From Paraherbaspirillum soli (GTDB lineage Bacteria > Pseudomonadota > Gammaproteobacteria > Burkholderiales > Burkholderiaceae_D), in contig NZ_JBHSMT010000008.1 in assembly GCF_042654985.1 (NCBI RefSeq), positions 310,001-374,000 of the forward strand: 64,000 nt of DNA, in the 5' to 3' direction. Positions 48,702 through 56,996 of the stretch are shown here, in pieces (position 1 is the first letter of the stretch; every line of letters starts with the position of its first letter). The notes beneath the pieces are model-generated. The model made no database searches. It was not told where the DNA came from and was given only the letters and a program-made list of their open reading frames with translations. Made by a program: the position numbers and the translations under genes.

Positions 48702-50744
48702 TCAAATATCAACCGGGTCCACTTCCAGCGACCATTTCGCCCGCGTCTTAATACCGCGCAACAGCGCCATCCAGTCTGTCAAAAATGCCTGCAGGCCCGG
48801 CCGCGACGGGCACTCGATCAACAATTGCGCGCGGTCGACATTGGCAACGCGGGTCATGGTCATCGGAATCGGGTCGTGGATCGTAATGCCTGCGTGTTCG
48901 ATACAGGTCGCCGCCTGCTGCAGGAAGTCGATCGCGGTTTCCAGTTCGCGCGCTTCGGCCCGCAGCAAAGCCTGATAGATATACGGCGGCAAGCAGGCTT
49001 GCTGGCGCTCTTCCAGCAACGATGTCGCGAAATGGTCGTAATCATGCGCGATCACTGCCGCGTACAGCGGATGCTGCGGATAGCGGGTCTGGATCAACAC
49101 TTCGCTCGGACTGCCGCCCTCTTTCTGCGCGGCGCGGCCGGCGCGGCCGGCGACCTGCATCAGTTGCGCAAACAAGCGTTCGCTGGCGCGGTAATCGTGC
49201 GAAAACAGCGCGGTGTCGGGATTCAGGATGCCGACCAGGGTCAGTTTTTTAAAGTCATGCCCCTTGGCCACCATTTGCGTGCCGATCAGGATATCCACAT
49301 CGCCCCGGTGCACGCTGTCGAAAGCCGCTTGCGCACTCCCCTTGCGACGGGTGGAATCGGCGTCGATGCGCAGCACCCGCGCTTCCGGAAACATTGCCTG
49401 CAGCCCCTCCTCCAAGCGCTGCGTACCGCGTCCGAGCGGTTGCAAGTCGATGTTGCCGCAAGTCGGGCAGGACTTCGGAATCCGTAATTCAAGGCTGCAA
49501 TGATGGCAACGCAAACGGTGTTCCGGCTTGTGCAGCACCATGAACGAAGTGCAACGGGTGCAGTTGCTGACCCAGCCGCAGGCATCGCACGCAATCACCG
49601 GCGCATAACCGCGCCGATTAAGGAATAACAACGATTGCTCGCCGCGTTGCAAGCGCTGCTTAAGCGCACTGACCAGGGTTGAAGTCAGCCCTTCGCTGGG
49701 TTTGTCGCGCTCCATGTCGATCAATCGGACCGCCGGCAATACCGCGTCCTTGACCGCGCGTTCGCGCAGTTCCAGTTTCCGATAGCGCCCCGATTGCGAG
49801 TGGTGCCAGGTTTCCAGCGACGGCGTGGCCGATCCCAGTACGATCGGAATGCCGAGCTGGTGCGCGCGCCACACCGCCAGATCGCGTGCGGAGTAACGCA
49901 ATCCCTCTTGTTGTTTGTAAGAAGGATCGTGTTCTTCGTCGATCACAATCAGTTTCAACTGTGGCAACGATGCCAGCACCGCCAGACGCGTACCGAGAAT
50001 AATGCGCGCCTGCCCCGAATGCGCAGCCAGCCAGTGCCGCATGCGCTCCCCCTCCGCCAGACCGCTGTGCAGAGTCGCCACCATCACGCCTGGAAAACGA
50101 GCGCGAATATTGCCTTCCAGCTGGGGGGTCAGATTGATTTCCGGCACCAGGATCAGGATTTGCGCCGGGTTATTCAAGCTTTTATCGCTTTGCGCAAGAA
50201 TTTGTGCCGCCGCCTGCAGATACACCTCGGTCTTGCCGCTACCGGTTACGCCATACAGCAGCGTTGGCGCAAACCCGTTGGCGCCAGCGATCGCATCTGC
50301 CGCCTGCTGTTGCGACGGGTTAAGCGGCGGCACGTCAATCGGCGTGGCATCGTGCGCGTCACCGGCTTGCTGCAACTTCTTGAGGCCGCGATCCAAGGCC
50401 ACCGATTTCAATGCGCGCAGGTTTTTCGGCAAGCCGGGCAGCGCTACCTCGCCCAGCGGCCGCTGGTAATAATCGGCGGCAAAGCGACACAGAGCCAGCC
50501 ATTGCGGCGACAGCGGCAGCAATTGATGCCGCACGGCTTGCACATTCTTTAACTTGGCTTCCGGCACCATGCTGCTATCACTGGTCCCGACAATCATGCC
50601 GACCACTTCGCGGCGGCCGAATGACAATTGCACCAACTGACCGGGCTGCGGCATAGGTTCGCTATCGTCGGCGGCCTGCCAACGGTAATCGAAGCTGCTG
50701 TCAAGAGGAGTGTCAAGGACGATTTGAAGGATGCTTTGTTTCAC
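48702..50744 (-). CDS. priA: Primosomal protein N' (replication restart helicase PriA)
   Basis: 680 residues from a GTG at 50744. The N-terminal DNA-binding domain is followed by a superfamily 2 helicase with Walker A GVTGSGKTEVYL, DEEH box (VIDEEHDPSYKQ), and a zinc module with four Cys pairs (CDAC, CTRC, CHHC, CPTC). PriA reloads the replisome at stalled forks. It lies next to an ori-like region and is convergent to nothing; hemE is on the same strand, upstream. Confidence 0.95.
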   Translation of the reverse strand: MKQSILQIVLDTPLDSSFDYRWQAADDSEPMPQPGQLVQLSFGRREVVGMIVGTSDSSMVPEAKLKNVQAVRHQLLPLSPQWLALCRFAADYYQRPLGEVALPGLPKNLRALKSVALDRGLKKLQQAGDAHDATPIDVPPLNPSQQQAADAIAGANGFAPTLLYGVTGSGKTEVYLQAAAQILAQSDKSLNNPAQILILVPEINLTPQLEGNIRARFPGVMVATLHSGLAEGERMRHWLAAHSGQARIILGTRLAVLASLPQLKLIVIDEEHDPSYKQQEGLRYSARDLAVWRAHQLGIPIVLGSATPSLETWHHSQSGRYRKLELRERAVKDAVLPAVRLIDMERDKPSEGLTSTLVSALKQRLQRGEQSLLFLNRRGYAPVIACDACGWVSNCTRCTSFMVLHKPEHRLRCHHCSLELRIPKSCPTCGNIDLQPLGRGTQRLEEGLQAMFPEARVLRIDADSTRRKGSAQAAFDSVHRGDVDILIGTQMVAKGHDFKKLTLVGILNPDTALFSHDYRASERLFAQLMQVAGRAGRAAQKEGGSPSEVLIQTRYPQHPLYAAVIAHDYDHFATSLLEERQQACLPPYIYQALLRAEARELETAIDFLQQAATCIEHAGITIHDPIPMTMTRVANVDRAQLLIECPSRPGLQAFLTDWMALLRGIKTRAKWSLEVDPVDI

Positions 50745-50779
50745 GAAGTTAATTTAAGTCTTGAAGAAGTCGGCTAACT

Positions 50780-51430
50780 ATCGGTTTCATATGTGCTTTT
50801 CAAGCTATCCACAATATCTGTGGATAACTTTGTGGACAATCGCCGCTTGACAGCCGGGAAGCCCCTATCTGCGTGAGATTCGACGAAATGCTCAAACCGG
50901 GAGCAAAAAAAATTATGTTTAAAATCAACAACTTAAAAAATATAATTTTGCCCTGAAAAAATATTTTTGTTTTTTTTAGTGCCCTATCGGAAACCAGAAT
51001 CTGTGCATAAGTAAATTCAAACGCCCCAAAAGAGAGCAGCTTTCGGCACAAATTGCAAGTCATCCCATACAAGCAAACTATCGCGGCGTCCCAACAAATT
51101 TATGCAGATGTCAAGCCTCCGCCGACTGCCCGGCGTCCTCGCACAGGCCTGTCATCTTAATGTAATACATTAAGAATCATCCTAACTATCGGTTTCATAA
51201 GCACTTTTCAAACTATCCACAATTTCTGTGGATAACTTTGTGGGTAAGTCGCTATTGACAGCCTGCAGCCTCATATTTGATGCGGGTTTCAATAAACTGC
51301 CCAAACTAGGTGCAAGAATTTAATCAATTAAAATCAATGACTTACAAAACTCGCAGCAGCCCAGAATAATAAATATAGATATAAATAATTACCGTGACGG
51401 TCAAAATTATTTTGTGCATAACTTGCCCAA
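50780..51430. other. AT-rich region with duplicated DnaA-box clusters
   Basis: An 817-bp gap between priA and hemE holds no supported gene. It contains two perfect DnaA boxes in the form TGTGGATAA (50819, 51227), each flanked by CTATCCACA (50805, 51213) and a third one-mismatch box (50831, 51239). Single TGTGCATAA sites lie at 51002 and 51413. The two clusters belong to an imperfect direct repeat of about 150 bp or more. A strongly AT-rich stretch (50915-50990) lies between them. The layout resembles a DnaA-binding or origin-like locus; activity is not shown. Confidence 0.6.
51157..51173. promoter_or_regulatory. AT-rich palindrome
   Basis: TTAATGTA-A-TACATTAA, a perfect 8-bp dyad around one base, in the gap between the two DnaA-box clusters. 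It could be a repressor site. No role is known. Confidence 0.35.
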
Positions 51431-51561
51431 AATGGACGGTCGATGTGGTAAAGGGGAGGTCGTGCGGGGACGCAAATCACCAGAATGGATCAGGCGCAAT
51501 GCCGGCCCTTCCCGCCCAATCCCGGGCAGGAAGTTCCACGCCGGCGGCACTTGCCTTGCGA

Positions 51562-52638
51562 TCAACGCATCTTGCGACTGATTTCGTGCACCGCATCGAC
51601 CATGACCGCGACAGCCTCCGGCGGCGTGAACTGCGAAATGCCATGCCCTAGATTGAAGACGTGGCCGCTGCCGGCTTGCGGCGCACCAAACGCGCTCAGC
51701 ACCTGATTGACTTCGGCCCGGATTTGCTCCGGTTTGGCGAACAGCACGGCGGGGTCGAGATTTCCTTGCAGCGCGACTTTTTGACCGACCCGAGCCCGGG
51801 CCTCGGTCAGATTGACGGTCCAGTCGAGACCGACCGCATCCGCACCGATGTCGGCAATTTGCTCCAGCCACAAACCGCCGCCCTTGGTAAATACAATCGC
51901 CGGAATCGGCACGCCGTCCTTCTCGCGTTGCAGCAGACCGACCACCTGGCGCATGTAATCCAGCGAGAATTGCTGATAGGCGCCATCCGCCAACGCACCG
52001 CCCCAGGAATCGAAAATCATCACGGCTTGCGCCCCGGCGTCGATTTGCGCATTCAAGTAGCTCGCCACCGCCACCGCGTTGGTGCTGAGGATGTGATGCA
52101 TCAAATCGGGGCGGTTGTACAACATGGTTTTGACGGTATGGAATTCCCGCGAACCGGCCCCCTCCACCATGTAGCATGCCAAGGTCCACGGACTGCCGGA
52201 AAACCCGATCAGCGGCACCCGGCCGTTCAGTTCGGTGCGAATCTGCGTGACCGCATCGAAAACATAATCCAGGCTGCCCGGCTCCGGCAGCCGCAACGCC
52301 ATGACTTCTTTCTCATCGCGCAGCGGGCGTTCGAACTTGGGGCCTTCGCCATCGGCAAAATACAAACCCAGCCCCATCGCATCCGGCACCGTCAGAATGT
52401 CCGAAAACAGGATCGCCGCATCCAGCGGATAGCGATCCAGCGGCTGCAGCGTGACTTCGGTGGCGTAGTCCGGGTTTTTGGCCAGCCCCATGAAAGAGCC
52501 GGCGCGGGCGCGGGTGGCTCGATACTCCGGCAGATAGCGGCCAGCCTGGCGCATCAGCCATAACGGCGTGTATTCCGTCGGCTGGCGCAGCAATGCGCGC
52601 AAAAAGGTGTCGTTCTGGAGCGGAGCGAATTGTGGCAT
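51562..52638 (-). CDS. hemE: Uroporphyrinogen decarboxylase
   Basis: 358 residues from the ATG at 52638; a TTG three codons upstream is possible. HemE removes four carboxyl groups from uroporphyrinogen III in haem synthesis. Signature motifs: LWLMRQAGRYLPEYR at the N terminus, ILFSDILTVPDAMGL, GFSGSPWTLACYMVEG, and GNLDPAVL. Length and motifs are complete. The hemE-priA neighbourhood is usual in Burkholderiales, near the chromosomal origin. Confidence 0.97.
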   Translation of the reverse strand: MPQFAPLQNDTFLRALLRQPTEYTPLWLMRQAGRYLPEYRATRARAGSFMGLAKNPDYATEVTLQPLDRYPLDAAILFSDILTVPDAMGLGLYFADGEGPKFERPLRDEKEVMALRLPEPGSLDYVFDAVTQIRTELNGRVPLIGFSGSPWTLACYMVEGAGSREFHTVKTMLYNRPDLMHHILSTNAVAVASYLNAQIDAGAQAVMIFDSWGGALADGAYQQFSLDYMRQVVGLLQREKDGVPIPAIVFTKGGGLWLEQIADIGADAVGLDWTVNLTEARARVGQKVALQGNLDPAVLFAKPEQIRAEVNQVLSAFGAPQAGSGHVFNLGHGISQFTPPEAVAVMVDAVHEISRKMR

Positions 52639-52762
52639 AGGAGGCAATAGATGGCGTGTAATAACTGGCTATTATCGCATTCAAAACCTGCCCGCACATT
52701 GGACGGCGCGGCCGGACGCGCGATGATTAATATCGCGCGTCCGGCACGGGGGTGATCGCGGC

Positions 52763-53965
52763 TTAACTGTAAACCGGGAGTGCCAAAACCAGCTTGATCA
52801 CCAGCGCATTGGCAAGATCGATAAAGAAGGCGCTGACCATAGGCACCACCAGGAAAGCCAGCGGCGACGGCCCGAAGCGATCTGTGACCGCCTGCATATT
52901 GGCGATCGCGGTCGGCGTCGCGCCCAGCCCAAAACCGCAATGACCCGCGGCCAACACAGCGGCATCGTAATTGGCGCCCATCACGCGAAACGTCACAAAA
53001 ATCGCATACGCCGCCATCGCCACCGCCTGCACCGCCAGGATCACCAGCACCGGCAACGCCAGCGAAGCCAGATCCCACAGACGCAAGTTCATCAGCGCCA
53101 TCGCCAGAAACAAGGACAGGCTGACATTGCCCAACACCGAAATGGCGCGCTCGAAGATCTTGTAACCGACCAGCAGCGACAGCCCATTGCTTAACAAGAC
53201 GCCGACAAACAGCACGCAAACGAAAGTCGGCAGCTCGAACGCCGTCCCGTTCAAGCGGGCCGCGATGATCCCGCCGACCGAAAGACTCACCGCGATCATC
53301 GCCAGTGCCTCGACAAAGGCTTGTGGCGTAATCAACTGGATCGCCTTGGGTTGCTCGAAACCGAGCGGCACGGCCGTGTTTTGCGCCTGATTTTCAGGCA
53401 GCTTGACGCGCTTGGCCAGCAGACGCGCCACCGGGCCGCCTATCAGTCCGCCCAGGATCAAGCCGAAGGTTGCGCAGGCCATCGCGATTTCGGTCGCCGC
53501 CGCCAAGCCGTGCCGCTCCGAAAACACCCGCCCCCAAGCCGCGCCGGTACCGTGTCCGCCCGACAGCGTAATCGACCCTCCCAGCAAACCGATCAGCGGG
53601 TCCAGCCCCATCAGCTTGGCCAAGCCGATCCCCAGCGCGTCCTGCAAGACCAGCAAGCCAAGCACCACGCCTAAAAATATTGCCAAGGTACGGCCGCCCG
53701 CTTTCAAGCTGGCAAGATTGGCATTCAAGCCTATCGTGGCGAAGAACGCCAGCATCAGCGGCGTTTGCAAGGTGTTATCGAAATTCACCTGGATGTCCGA
53801 CACACCGCGCAAGGCCAACAAAGCCAGCGCCACCAACAAGCCGCCGACCACCGGTTCCGGGATGCTATACGCCTTCAGCATCGGCGAGCTGGAAACGATC
53901 TTGCGCCCCAGCAGCAATACCAGCGACGCCGCCACCAGCGTCCCCAAGATATCTAGACTAAACAT
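52763..53965 (-). CDS. gltS: Sodium/glutamate symporter GltS
   Basis: 400 residues from the ATG at 53965, with GGAAGG upstream. About ten membrane segments in two similar halves. Key GltS pieces: IPEPVVGGLLVA, the loop with SGGHGTGAAWG in the first half, and GHCGFGLGATPTAIANM in the second half, which are the two re-entrant GGxGxG-type loops. It takes up glutamate with sodium. The LysR gene lies 115 bp upstream on the same strand. Confidence 0.92.
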   Translation of the reverse strand: MFSLDILGTLVAASLVLLLGRKIVSSSPMLKAYSIPEPVVGGLLVALALLALRGVSDIQVNFDNTLQTPLMLAFFATIGLNANLASLKAGGRTLAIFLGVVLGLLVLQDALGIGLAKLMGLDPLIGLLGGSITLSGGHGTGAAWGRVFSERHGLAAATEIAMACATFGLILGGLIGGPVARLLAKRVKLPENQAQNTAVPLGFEQPKAIQLITPQAFVEALAMIAVSLSVGGIIAARLNGTAFELPTFVCVLFVGVLLSNGLSLLVGYKIFERAISVLGNVSLSLFLAMALMNLRLWDLASLALPVLVILAVQAVAMAAYAIFVTFRVMGANYDAAVLAAGHCGFGLGATPTAIANMQAVTDRFGPSPLAFLVVPMVSAFFIDLANALVIKLVLALPVYS

Positions 53966-54079
53966 TGGATTCCCCTTCCTATTCGAGAAAGATGCCGGCT
54001 TTACAACCAGCTTCATATTGCATAGGAGAGTACTTATAGCCGCGACGCCTGTTCGCCCGCCAGAATCGTCAAGAGAATC

Positions 54080-55012
54080 TCAAAGACCTTTCAAATCTTC
54101 CATCGGCGCCAGATGCGCCACCACCAGGTCATCCATAAACGCCTGCAACACCTCGCCCCGGCTCGCTTGGCGGCGCACCACCATATGCAGCGTGACCTCA
54201 TAACACAGCGATTGCGGATTCAAGGCCGCCAGCATGCCCTGCTGCACCATCGGCGCGGCGAAATGTTCCGGCAAGAAGCCAAGATGGCGTCCGGACAGAA
54301 TCAGCACCGCTACCGCCTCCATATTGTCGGCGCGCGCCGTCTTCCGAGCGGGTGAAAAGATGCCGTTCGGCCCATCCACTTCCGGCAGCGGATAACTGCG
54401 CCACGCCCAGTCATGGGCCAGCAATGCCGACTTCGGCAGATTTCCGGCTTGCGCAAATAGCGGATGACTGCGGGCGCAATAAGCCGTCTGCCGCTCCGTG
54501 TACAGCGGCACATACTCCAGGCTCGGCAAACGATGCCAAAAATAGCCGATGCCGACATCCAGCCGGCCATTGACCACCTCCTCTTCCAGCTGGCCCGGCG
54601 CCACCACGGCCAGCGCCAGCGTCACCGCTTCGCTGCGGCGGCGAAAGCGGGCGATGGCCTGGCTCAGGCGGGCATTGGCGCTGATTGCCGCATGCCCGAT
54701 CAGGCCGAGATCCAGCTTGCCGACCAGTTTGTCCTCCATTTGCCGCGCTTCCTGGCAAAAGTGATCGATGCTTTCCAGCAGGCGGCGGCTGGCCTGCGCG
54801 AACTGCTCGCCTTTCGGCGTCAGTCGAAACCCGCCGCGGCCGCGCTCGCACAAGCGGAAGCCAAGCCGGGTTTCCAGCGTTGCCAATTGGGTGCTGATGG
54901 TGGACTGGCTGACGTTCAAGGCGGTTTGCGCAGCGGACAATCCGCCGGCGTCGAGCACCGCCAGGAAGACGCGAATCAGGCGCAGATCGAGATCGGACAG
55001 GTTCTTGAGCAT
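54080..55012 (-). CDS. LysR-family transcriptional regulator
   Basis: 310 residues. N-terminal winged helix-turn-helix (LIRVFLAVLDAGGLSAAQTALNVSQSTISTQLATLETRLGF in pieces), then a type 2 periplasmic-binding-like effector domain. It is divergent from the agmatinase/guanidinobutyrase gene with 141 bp between starts, which is the usual LysR arrangement. In Pseudomonas the guanidinobutyrase gene gbuA is controlled by the neighbouring LysR gene gbuR, so a similar role is inferred. Confidence 0.9.
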   Translation of the reverse strand: MLKNLSDLDLRLIRVFLAVLDAGGLSAAQTALNVSQSTISTQLATLETRLGFRLCERGRGGFRLTPKGEQFAQASRRLLESIDHFCQEARQMEDKLVGKLDLGLIGHAAISANARLSQAIARFRRRSEAVTLALAVVAPGQLEEEVVNGRLDVGIGYFWHRLPSLEYVPLYTERQTAYCARSHPLFAQAGNLPKSALLAHDWAWRSYPLPEVDGPNGIFSPARKTARADNMEAVAVLILSGRHLGFLPEHFAAPMVQQGMLAALNPQSLCYEVTLHMVVRRQASRGEVLQAFMDDLVVAHLAPMEDLKGL

Positions 55013-55153
55013 AAGGGAATGCGGTGCGCCGACGGTTGAAATAGTGTCGACAATACATCTATTTACATCAATGCAAGCGTTGCATCACATGCATTTTTAA
55101 TCAGCTTAATTGCCATTACAGTGCCTCTTTATCCCCTCGTCCCGGAGTCAGCC

Positions 55154-56107
55154 ATGTCAGCCAGTTCCCTGTTCCAACCGCTAGGCGGCAACGAAATGCC
55201 GCGCTTTGGCGGCATCGCCACCATGATGCGGCTGCCGCAGGTCACCAGCAGCGCCGAACTGGACGCCTGTTTTGTCGGCGTGCCGTTCGACCTCGGCACT
55301 TCCAACCGCTCCGGCGCCCGCTTCGGCCCGCGCCAGATCCGTACCGAGTCGGTCTTGCTGCGGCCGTACAACATGGCGACCCGCGCCGCGCCGTTCGACG
55401 CGCTGCAAGTTGCCGACATTGGCGACGTCGCCATCAATCCATACAACCTGCCGGACTCGATCCGACTGATAGAAAACGCCTACGACCGCATCGTCGCCTC
55501 CGGCTGCAAGCCGATCACGCTGGGCGGCGATCACACCATTGCGCTGCCTATCCTGCGCGCCCTGCATCGCAAATACGGCAAGCTCGGCCTGATCCACGTC
55601 GACGCCCACGCCGACGTCAACGACACCATGTTCGGAGAAAAAATCGCCCACGGCACACCGTTCCGCCGCGCCGTCGAAGAAGGCTTGCTGGATTGCGGGC
55701 GGGTGGTGCAAATCGGCCTGCGCGGCACCGGCTACACAGCGGAAGATTTCGACTGGTGTCGCGATCAAGGCTTCAAAGTGGTGCAAGTAGAAGAATGCTG
55801 GAACAAATCGCTGGCGCCGTTGATGGCGGAAGTGCGCAGCCGTCTGGCCGGCGGTCCGGTTTACCTGAGTTTCGACATCGACGGCATCGACCCCGCCTAC
55901 GCTCCCGGCACCGGCACCCCGGAAATCGCCGGCCTGAGCGTACCGCAAGCGCTAGAAATCATTCGCGGCGCCTGGGGGTTGGATCTGGTAGGCGCCGATC
56001 TCGTGGAAGTCGCGCCGCCTTACGATGCGCACGGCACGACCGCCTTGCTGGCGGCTAATCTGGCGTTTGAAATGTTGTGTGTGTTGCCGGGGGTGCCAAG
56101 ACGTTAA
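55154..56107 (+). CDS. Agmatinase / guanidinobutyrase family ureohydrolase
   Basis: 317 residues from the ATG at 55154, with GGAG upstream. The binuclear manganese site of ureohydrolases is intact: GGDHTIALP, HVDAHADVND, and SFDIDGIDPAYAPGTGTPE. The enzyme releases urea from agmatine or from guanidinobutyrate. The divergent LysR gene and the nearby GABA genes favour guanidinobutyrate (giving GABA) over agmatine, but sequence by eye cannot decide. It is convergent with higA. Confidence 0.9.
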   Translation: MSASSLFQPLGGNEMPRFGGIATMMRLPQVTSSAELDACFVGVPFDLGTSNRSGARFGPRQIRTESVLLRPYNMATRAAPFDALQVADIGDVAINPYNLPDSIRLIENAYDRIVASGCKPITLGGDHTIALPILRALHRKYGKLGLIHVDAHADVNDTMFGEKIAHGTPFRRAVEEGLLDCGRVVQIGLRGTGYTAEDFDWCRDQGFKVVQVEECWNKSLAPLMAEVRSRLAGGPVYLSFDIDGIDPAYAPGTGTPEIAGLSVPQALEIIRGAWGLDLVGADLVEVAPPYDAHGTTALLAANLAFEMLCVLPGVPRR

Positions 56108-56143
56108 GTGCGGCCATATAAAACTGTAGAAATCACATACTAC

Positions 56144-56491
56144 TCAAGCTGCTAATGGATGAACCTCGTGTGCAATCCTGACACCATCATTGGCCCACAC
56201 TGTGCGCAAATCATAGGTGGCTTGTAGATTGGCCCAAAATTCAGGCGTAGTGCCAAAATAGCGCGCTAAACGTAATGCCGTCTCTGGCGAAATTGCACGG
56301 CGGCAGCGCACGATGTCGTTGATGCGAGTAGCAGGGACATGTAAGGCCATCGCTAAAGCATTAGACGACATCTTAAGTGGCGCAAGAAAATCTTCACGCA
56401 ACACTTCGCCGGGGTGAATGGGTTCTATTCGTTCCCCGGTAGTCAGATCAGAAAAATCGGTCGAATGTAGCTGGTCACGTGTGATGGTCAT
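56144..56491 (-). CDS. higA: HigA-family antitoxin
   Basis: 115 residues. The typical start IHPGEVLREDFLAPLKMSSNALAMALHVPATRINDIVRCRRAISPETALRLARYF (in pieces) is the HigA/VapI-type helix-turn-helix. It neutralises HigB and represses the operon. It lies 12 bp after higB, in the toxin-first order usual for higBA. Its stop is close to the end of the convergent ureohydrolase gene. Confidence 0.93.
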   Translation of the reverse strand: MTITRDQLHSTDFSDLTTGERIEPIHPGEVLREDFLAPLKMSSNALAMALHVPATRINDIVRCRRAISPETALRLARYFGTTPEFWANLQATYDLRTVWANDGVRIAHEVHPLAA

Positions 56492-56503
56492 ACAACCTCC
56501 TGG

Positions 56504-56785
56504 TTAGTGATAGTCAACGATTTCAACATCGTATGCGTTGCCGCTATCAAATTTAAAGCAAACTCGCCATTGAGCGTTAATACGGATGCTCCATTGCCCT
56601 TTGCGATTTCTTTTTAGGGCTTCGAGATGGTTAGATGGAGGAGTACGCAAATCTTCAATAGCAATTGCGGCATCAAGCATCTGTAATTTGCGTATCGCAA
56701 CCCGCTGTATTTCGCGTGGCAAAGTTTTGACAAACTGAGCGGTAAAAATGGCAGCAGTTGCTTTGTCAGCGAATGTCTTAATCAT
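56504..56785 (-). CDS. higB: HigB-family toxin (RelE-like mRNA interferase)
   Basis: 93 residues from the ATG at 56785. MIKTFADKATAAIFTA at the N terminus and the block WSIRINAQWRVCFKFDSGNAYDVEIVDYH are typical of HigB, whose RelE-like fold cleaves mRNA on the ribosome. Basic catalytic residues (Arg, Lys, His) of that family are present. The frame is open further upstream, but those residues come from the remnant gene. Confidence 0.92.
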   Translation of the reverse strand: MIKTFADKATAAIFTAQFVKTLPREIQRVAIRKLQMLDAAIAIEDLRTPPSNHLEALKRNRKGQWSIRINAQWRVCFKFDSGNAYDVEIVDYH

Positions 56786-56799
56786 GAAGACGATTATAT

Positions 56800-56826
56800 A
56801 ACGCCATACGTTAAACGAAAGGCGTT
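56800..56826. promoter_or_regulatory. Inverted repeat in the higBA promoter
   Basis: AACGCC and GGCGTT flank a 15-base centre, 15 bp before the higB start. The position fits the operator bound by HigA. It overlaps the 3' end of the nitrilase remnant. Confidence 0.5.
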
Positions 56827-56969
56827 GCATTGTGATTTCGGGTTTGTGTTTCGGGGAAAACCATCAGCTCGGTTCCTGGACGGCGCTGCTGAATCACTTC
56901 CAGCACTCTTGCCAGATTGGTCTCCGGTTCGCCATCACGGATCGTAATCTGGGCCAGTTCAATCTTCAT
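56811..56969 (-). pseudogene. Truncated carbon-nitrogen hydrolase (nitrilase family)
   Basis: An ATG at 56969, 28 bp after the gabD stop, opens 52 codons: MKIELAQITIRDGEPETNL...RRPGTELMVFPET, the N-terminal strand, helix and catalytic Glu region of nitrilase-family amidases. After the FPET motif the sequence leaves the family and runs to a stop inside the higBA promoter. The Lys and Cys of the catalytic triad are lost. The gene was apparently cut by arrival of the higBA module. Confidence 0.7.
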
Positions 56970-56996
56970 ATTTGTCCGATCTCCGAGCTATGCGAC

